The position numbers and the translations under genes were made by a program. This document shows, one piece after another, positions 51,501-60,500 of a stretch of DNA of 64,000 nt; position 1 is the stretch's first letter, and the number at the start of each line of letters is the position of its first letter. The stretch is taken from assembly GCA_964017045.1 (NCBI GenBank), contig OZ024798.1, positions 30,556,347 through 30,620,346 of the forward strand, given 5' to 3'. The notes under the pieces were generated by a model, which saw nothing but the letters and a program-made list of their open reading frames with translations, searched no databases and was not told the origin of the DNA. The DNA is from Omphiscola glabra (Eukaryota; Mollusca; Gastropoda; Lymnaeidae).

Positions 51501-54500
51501 ATATATCTACGTCATATAATGGTAAGAAAACAATCATAAATGTTTCAGCGCGTACAAAATACAACATATCAACAAAACACAGCATATCAACAAAGATGTA
51601 CCAAATGTAGTAAAAGTGTGTGTTTGTGTGTGAGTGGGAGTGGGTGTATTTTTTTTATTTAATTTTTTGGGGGGAGGATGTTGCAGTTTTATTATTTTAT
51701 TAAAGCAAAGAGCTGGTTATCTTCTCTGTCCCCAGCTTTTGAAAGCATGGTCATCCATAGTCCAACAATACTTAAACAACACAACTGTGGTTGGCAGACT
51801 TAGTGTACTAAAACACCCACGGGTAGAATGGTCAGCTCGAGTATGAATAAATAATAAAGTACACACAGGGGATTTGTTTGCCCTTTCTTCTTACGAGAGT
51901 CTGTCAGCTGTCTCCGTGGTAACTCATACGATTTTTGATACACATTCAAAATTACTGATTTTTCAATCTTTGAATCGAAAGCCATCCCACTCACCTGCTT
52001 CATCTCCTCTATAAATTCAGCTGTCTCCCCATAAGGACTGCCCATCTCGGACCGAGCCGAGTATGCGTGTTTGAAGGCCTCCAATATCCGGTGATATGTC
52101 AGGACGGTCTTGTTATCGGTGGAAATGTCCCTGGATGTCATGTTGTAACCTGAATGACATAAGCAATAGACTTTCCAAACAGGTATTTAAAATCAATTTC
52201 AAACGTTAAATGGCGAAACAAATTTGGGGGGATTCTTTTCCCTGTAACTCAATTTGATGTCGTTTTTTTTTTTAAAAAGATTAAATACTCGCAAACAATT
52301 TACAGAGTGCTCCCTTTACCACACTCTTTAACATTTCCATACGTATTTTTATAATGTTTGCTTGCCCCTTAATATCAAAAGTACTAAGATTATCATTCCA
52401 TTTTTATTCATTCTTCCAAGGAGGGAAATTGGAGAGTTTTACATTATAAAAATACAAATCGTGTTTTTGTATTTATATCGTGGAAAACGGTTTTAATTAT
52501 TACCAGACAAAATGTTGAGAATGTAAAGTAAAACGGGTTTAATCATAATGTTTGGCGGTAATGTTTTTCGGTAATGTATGGCGGTAATGTTTGGCGGTAA
52601 TGTTTGAGGTAATGTTTGGCGGTAATGTTTGGCGGTAATGTTTGGCGGGGTTGATGAGTATGTAAAGTAAAACGGGTTTAATTATTACCAGACAAAATGT
52701 TGAGAATGTAAAGTAAAACGGGTCCTCCGGACGGTAAACCAGGGGTGAAAATTTTGAGGTTGCCATGGAGATTGAGATGTAAGGGCTCAGTGACGTCAGC
52801 GAAGTAACCTTTGAAATCTTCTTTTGTGATGATTCCACCTGAAGATTTCCGATGATAAAAGCATTTTTTAAAAAAAAGAGTTACTGAAAAGTTAAAGGAT
52901 AAATTTAGCTGGCTATGCCAGCTTCCGTATTTTGTTTAGAGCGTATGCAATGCCAATGTGTCCCTTGCCTTGAAGTTTCTAATTAATTTATGCACCATAA
53001 ACAGACCTTTGAAAAATATGTTATTATAATTATTAATCCTTTCCTATGGTTAACATGAACAGTAGCCCTTCACCCCTTTTTAAAAACATTAACTGATAAC
53101 TTTTATTATGGACTGCTAAATATGTAATTCACATCAGAAATTACCCGCATCTTGTATCCCCTCAATTAATAATGACCTCACCGTTGTGTAAGAACTACTA
53201 TTAATTACCTGCCCCTTGTATTTCTTCCACCATCTCGTCGGCTAAGCTTCCATTATAAAACTCCGGTGCTCCACCTTCGGCCAATCTGATCAACGTCTTG
53301 GCCAGTAGTGGAAGTCTGACCGTCTCACCGGCCTTGTACCAAGTATTGGTCACGGGGTTGGTCACCAGCTGCCTGCAGACAAGAGAAAAATCAATAAACA
53401 TTTAATTGTTTTATTAATTCAAACCTTTCTAAATCGTTAGTAAAAATCTAACTAATAAGGCTGGACTTTCTAAATCGTTAGTAAAAATCTAACTAATGAG
53501 GCTGGACTTTCTAAATCGTTAGTAAAAATCTGACTAATGAGGCTGTACTTTCTAAATCATTAGTAAAAATCTAACTAATGAGGCTGGACTTTCTAAATCG
53601 TTAGTAAAAATCTAACTAATGAGGCTGGACTTTCTAAATCGTTAGTAAAAATCTAAATATTGAGGCTGGACTTTCTAAATCGTTAGTAAAAATCTAACTA
53701 ATGAGGCTGGACTTTCTAAATCGTTAGTAAAAATCTAACTAATGAGGCTGGACTTTCTAAATCGTTAGTAAAAATCTAACTAATGAGGCTGGACTTTCTA
53801 AATCGTTAGTAAAAATCTAACTAATGAGGCTGGACTTTCTAAATCGTTAGTAAACATCTAACTAATGAGGCTTGACTTTCTAAAGAAACGCAGTTGGTTT
53901 TCTACAACAATAGTGCTAAAATATTTGTAGATTCAAAAAACATATACTTCACATGTTTATGGTCATTGGAAACGGGCCTGGTCATTTGAAAAGTAGACGA
54001 GGTCATTCGAACGGTGGGAAACTGGGCATATACCATACCTTAATTATGGGTGTTTCGTGGCATGCACCCTACCATCATTATGGGGGTATCTGTGCTAACC
54101 TTTTGGGGTGTATCTGAGCATTCACCATACTATCATTATGGTGAATATCTAGGCACGCACCATACTATCATTATGGGAGTATCTGAGCATGCACCATACT
54201 ATCACTATGGGGGGGGGGGTATCTGAGCATGCACTTGACTATAATTTTCCAAATAATTAAATAAGACAAGAAATAACAAGACAATACCCTTGAATTTACG
54301 CAAAGGGAGACAAACTTTGAAACAGTGTTGCATTTTTAAAAAAAGAAATGTAATTGCGCACCCTTTAAAATTCTTTACGTTAACTATATAATTATTTACA
54401 TGCGCCATTTCTTGGCGGCTTCTTGTCGTGTTAAATTATTTTTCTGGAAAAAAGGACTAAAAACGTATGTTATTGTAAACCTTCTTGGTGATATCCCTTT

Positions 54501-57500
54501 ACCATTTGTTTCTGGGGTTTTCTAATTCACCTTTGTCTGTCACAATGCCTAAAAATATTTCTGTAACGATCACCTGATAATACTTCTCTAAGACTTACTT
54601 GAGCAATGGCATTTTCTCAAATATACCAGAGCTAATCTTGCTTTTGATGGCGTCAGCGGCACTCTGTTCGCACGGAAACCCTTCCTGTGCCAGTTTTATG
54701 GTGGGCTGAAACAGGTCCTTCCAGGGTAGCTTCCCCATGAGTTTGTGGGCCTCCCAGTAGCCCATGACCTCACCAGGTACCGCAACGGAAATCCCACCTG
54801 AGAATCGGGGCATGGCGAGAAATGATGGTCGGTAAAAACGTTGAAAATGTACGCTTGTCATTAGGCCTTGTTTCGTGTGTAAAATAAAGAAATTACAAAC
54901 TCTAAAATGTATATCGTTAAAATGGTACCCTCTACAAATGTTAGGAAGTCAGTAACATGTGATTACTGCACTCACAAAATTCAAAGGTTTTTTTTGTTAC
55001 AAGGAATATGAACCAATAGCCAGTATTTTCTTGTGCCGTAACGCGGTTATGTCTAGTAATTAAAAAGAGATACACAAAATAATGATAATAAAATTGAGTA
55101 CAACTTCAGCTGTGCAACTTCATAAACAGAAATGAAAGTCTCCGTTAATTTTACATTATTATTCAGCAACGTACTTTTGTGTTTTAGACTTATGTATTTT
55201 CTAATCTGTTGAATGTGTATAGAAAAGATTTGTAGTGAATTGTGTGTAAGAGGTATAAGGATTTCTAAAAAAAATTGGAAAGTTCTTTGGCTCACTATAA
55301 TTGAGCATTAAATAGATTTCCAAAAAGCTAAGGTCAAAAGATGATTAAAGGAAGGTGTGTAATTTGGGTGCTGAGTGGCCGAGTGGTATGAACTGAGCAA
55401 ATCTCAAATTAATGGTCAGGAGTTCAATCCCCGCCAAAGCCCAGTCAAGCAAAAAAACACCACCAGCACCCCGGGTGGATGGGACTCGCTAACCTTGGAC
55501 GGCAACCCATCTAAGAGAAGGCAACTCTGAATTCAAACCCGAGATGGGGAGATGGAGATCACATGCGCCTAACTGGATGCAGTGAGAACCCTCGAACATC
55601 GAACATCGGAGCGCCGTGAGCACGCTATCATAGCATGGAATGAGCGCTATACAAGTACTCCAATCAATCAATCAATCATTAAACTGACGTTTTGGCTGGA
55701 TTGTTGGATTGGTTTTGAATATTTCTTTTTTTTTAAAATTAAACTAATGGCAACACAATGAGTAGATGGGCTACATCAGTTACATTTTTTTTTTGTATAA
55801 GCGTGCAATGCTATATAGTAAGTCTATATTTAAGGAACATCATTGAACAAGATCAATATGACTTTCTTTAAAACGGGAGGGGAGGGGGGGTCACCTACCT
55901 TCTACGGTGCCGTCTGGGATGTTAGTGTACATGGTTGAGTTACTTGCCAGTGGCGCCATCGACCTTGAGAGGATGCTGTAGGCCTTGCCAGTTTGTCTTT
56001 GAAATTTGAATTTTTTTTTTATTTAAAACATTTTGTTTCCTCTTTGCCCATTGTAATCACATGTACATGATCATATGTAATCGAAGATAGTCAACATCTT
56101 TCTTTCATAACGTTAAGACATGTACAGTACAAATATACCCTTACGGATGTTCAGTTCATCATTTTCTGTGGACAACCAACGCACTAAGTCAGAGACAAAT
56201 GTAATTAAATCTGCTCTCCAAGACCTCGATATAATCGATTGATTTTAAATATTTTTATTTTTTTATTTTAAATAATATAATAGTAGCTGAGTTTGCTCCC
56301 AAATTTCTGTCTGGTGAGAAGAAGTGGCGGGTATTGCAAAAAATAATCAAAGAATTTTACAAAAATGACAAAGGCACACCAATACTTAATAATAATAAAG
56401 TTAATTTGAAAAATCACACCTGATCCCCCAAAGGCTCGAAGCGCGGTACAAAAACAAATCTAGGAGATAATAACTAGCTGGAAAAGATGGTAGACAACAT
56501 CATCCCAGCAGGTGTTTGCAAAATAGATGAGTTTTTAAATTTGTTTTGAAGGACTCCAGTGTCTGCCTGTTTCTGAGAGCATCAAGAAGGGTGTTCCAAA
56601 TGGTTGGGCCAGCAAATGCGAACGTGCGCTTTCCGTAAGTCTCAAGGCGAACACGCGGTATCGAGAGTTTGCCACTATCAGATGAGCGGAGTTGTCTAGT
56701 GGGCACATAAGGCGTCATGAGCGCTTGGAGATAGGATGGCGCCAGGTCATGCAAGCAGCAGTAGCACAGAGTTGCAATTTTGTACTCTATGCGAGCGCGG
56801 ATCGGCAGCCAATGCAGCTCTCTCAGAAGAGTTTTAGCATGGTCGAATTTGCGTTTGCGAAGGACAATGTGAGCCGCATTATTCTGTGCTTTTTTAATTT
56901 TATCCAGGAGCGTAGCTTGAAGACCCACCATGAGAGCATTGCAGTAGTCCATGTGTGATAGCAAGGAAGCCGAAATCAGCCTCTTTGATGCATCAAACGT
57001 TATGAAAGGTCTTAAATGACTAATTCTGCGCAGCTCTAGAAAAATCGCCTTGCAAATCATGTTAATGTGATTTTCCTATGTTAGTGTTCTGTCTAAGTAG
57101 ACACCCAAGTTTCGCACTGTTTGAGCAAATTCAATCTGCACGCCTGAGAGAGTAAAGGATGGTGTATTTTTTAAAGATTTAAGCTTTTGAGCGGTAGCAG
57201 TGGGGATCAGCTCAGTCTTGTTGTTCGTCTTTGAAATTTAAGTGCCCCCTAACCAATACAGTCTTTATCAGTGCACATTTATGACAAAAGCCTTATCTCA
57301 TTTCAATACAAAATAAAGTATACGTCTGCCAACTGCGGCTCTGTTTCTAATGCCTAAAACACATTGCATTCAACACTCTAAAGCTACACATTGCATTCAA
57401 CACCCTAAAGCTACACATTGCATTCAACACGTTAAAGCTACACATTGCATTCAACACGCTAAAGCTACACATTGCATTCAACACGCTAAAGCTACACATT

Positions 57501-60500
57501 GCATTCAACACGCTAATGCTACACATTGCATTCAACACGCTAAAGCTACACATTGCATTCAACACGCTAATGCTACACATTGCATTCAACACGCTAAAGC
57601 TACGCATTGCATTCAACACGCTAAAGCTACGCATTGCATTCAACACTCTAAAGCTACACATTGCATTCAACACGCTAATGCTACACATTGCATTCAACAC
57701 GCTAATGCTACACATTGCATTCAACACGCTAATGCTACACATTGCATTCAACACGCTAATGCTACACATTGCATTCAACACGCTAAAGCTACGCATTGCA
57801 TTCAACACTCTAAAGCTACACATTGCATTCAACACAATAAAACTAATTTTCAACACTCTGCGTTATGTCATTCAAGTATTGACAAAAATATCGGCTGCTT
57901 CACTAAGGAAACTATGATTATATTATATGATTATAATGTAGCACACATCTTAGTGTTGAAGAGATATAGTAAAGCATATTATGACATCTAAGTGTAATCC
58001 CGATTGAGACCATTCCTAAAGACTTGTTTCCAAGCATTTTTGTGTTAGTAAAGCCAGTTACCTAGCTTTGTTGTGTTACTAAAGTGAGTTACCTAGCTTT
58101 ATTGTGTTACTAAAGTGAGTTGTAACTCCGCCAAGGCCAGTCCCAAGCCCGGGTGCAAAAGGAGGAGGGTTGGCGTGAGGCCAGCTACCTCACCCGTAAA
58201 AACAAATTGCTACAGAAACGTCAACAAGAAAAAAACAACAAATTTCAGCCCTGAGAAGAGAGGGCTCTTCTTTTCCAAGAAGAGCTATGAAGCCTTGTGG
58301 CCAAACCCAGACTATACTGGAAGCCTCAAAGCCGAAGACCCTCCTTTCTAAGGAAACAAACATAGGCACGTGGAATGTCAGAACCATGTATGAAACAGGG
58401 AAAGCAGCGCAGGTGGCAGCAGAAATGAGAACTTACAAACTTACACTGCTGGGCATCTGTGAAACAAGATGGATACAAGCTGGACAAATAACTTTGGCCT
58501 CGGGAGAAATGTTACTATACTCTGGGCATGAGGAGGAAAATGCTCCGCACACACAAGGAGTCGCTCTAATGTTGTCTAGGATGGCACAGGATTCATTGAT
58601 TGGATGGGAAGCCCATGGACCAAGAATAATAACAGCAACATTCCGAACCAAGAAAAAGAAAATAAAGATGAACATAATACAGTGTTACGCACCCACCAAC
58701 GACAGCAAAGAAGACGAGAAAGAAACATTCTACAATAGACTACAAACAATAATAGAAAAATTCCCAAATAGAGACCTGAACATTTTAATGGGGGACCTTA
58801 ACGCCAAGATCGGAAACGACAACAGTGGATATGAGGAAATCATGGGACGCCATGGTGTAGGAGAGAGAAATGAGAACGGAGAAAAACTAGCAGACTTCTG
58901 CGCAACACATGAGCTTGTTATCGGAGGCAGCGAATTCCAACATAAAAACATCCACAAGATAACATGGGTATCCCCGGACAACAAAACGCAAAACCAAATA
59001 GACCACATATGCATTAACAAAAAATTTAGAAAGTCTCTACAAGATGTACGAGCAAAACGAGGAGCAGATGTCGCATCTGATCATCATCTTGTTTGGGCAA
59101 GACTAAAGTTAAAGTTGAAGAAGAACTGGGAACCGCCAACTGTTAAGCGAACAAAATTCAACGTAGCACTTTTGGTAAATGAGCAGAAAAGAGAGGAATT
59201 CAGTGTTACCTTAAGGAATAAGTTCCAAGTGCTGGAAGACCAAACAGAAGATGACCAAGTAGAACATAAATGGCAAAACATAAAATCGTCTGTAACATCC
59301 ACTTGCCAAGAAGTTTTAGGATCAGTGAAACAGAAACACAAAGACTGGCTCTCAATCAACACACTGCAAAAAATAAAAGAGAGAAAAGAAATGAAAAGTT
59401 TAGTTAACAGCAGCCGCACCAGGGCGGAGAAAACAAAAGCGCAAGAGAAATATAAAGAAGCAAACCAAAAAGTAAAAAACAGCATAAAAAAAGATAAGAA
59501 TGCCTACATAGATGGCCTAGCATCAACAGCAGAAGAAGCAGCCAAGAAGGGCAACCTGAGAGAGCTCTACGATATAACAAGAAAGCTGTCAGGGCGATAC
59601 AAAAGGCCGGAGAGACCTGTCAAAGATAGAGAAGGTAGATCAATAACAGAAAGGAAAGAGCAACAAAAAAGATGGGTGGAATACTTTAAAGAACTATTAA
59701 ACAGACCCCCACCCACAGACACACCAGACATACAACCAGCAAATGAAGACTTACAAATAGAAGAAAGCGCCCCAAATAGGGAAGAAATAGCTCTGGCCAT
59801 CAAGCATCTCAAATTAGGGAAAGCACCGGGACCGGACAACATCACAGCAGAGATGATGAGAGCTGATATAAATACAATAGTCAACATGCTGCACCCTCTG
59901 TTTGAAAAGATATGGGAAGAAGAGAGAGTTCCAAAAGATTGGAAAGAAGGATACCTCATCAAGATACCAAAGAAAGGGGATCTCAGCAATTGTGCAAATT
60001 ACAGAGGAATCACACTGCTGTCCATACCAGGAAAGATCTTTAACAGAATTATTTTGAATAGAATGAAAGACCAGGTCGACATGCAGCTACGAGATCAACA
60101 GGCTGGATTCCGCCAAAACAGATCATGCACAGATCAAATTGCAGCACTGAGAATCATTGTAGAACAATCCATCGAATGGAACTCCCCTTTATACATAAAT
60201 TTTATAGACTACGAAAAGGCCTTTGATAGCCTGGACCGACAAACATTGTGGAAACTTCTTCGGCACTATGGAGTACCAGGGAAATTAGTCAGGATTATTC
60301 AGAGCTCTTATGAAGAAATGACATGCAGGGTGGTCCACGAAGGTAGACTCACAGATGCCTTTACAGTCGAAACAGGAGTCAGACAAGGATGCCTCTTGTC
60401 CCCATTTCTATTCATCCTTGCCATTGACTGGATAATGAAAAAATCCACAGACAAAAAAAGGAATGGGATACAGTGGACACTCTGGGAACAACTGAATGAC

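Noticed and set aside
55366..55440. Genuine tRNA gene
   Set aside because: Box A and box B are present, but the acceptor stem and anticodon arm do not pair, and the sequence continues into a SINE body and tail.
57347..57991. Frames of 133-213 codons with KATHCIQH or VLNAMCSF repeats
   Set aside because: 27-bp minisatellite in a GGT intron; open in several frames at once.
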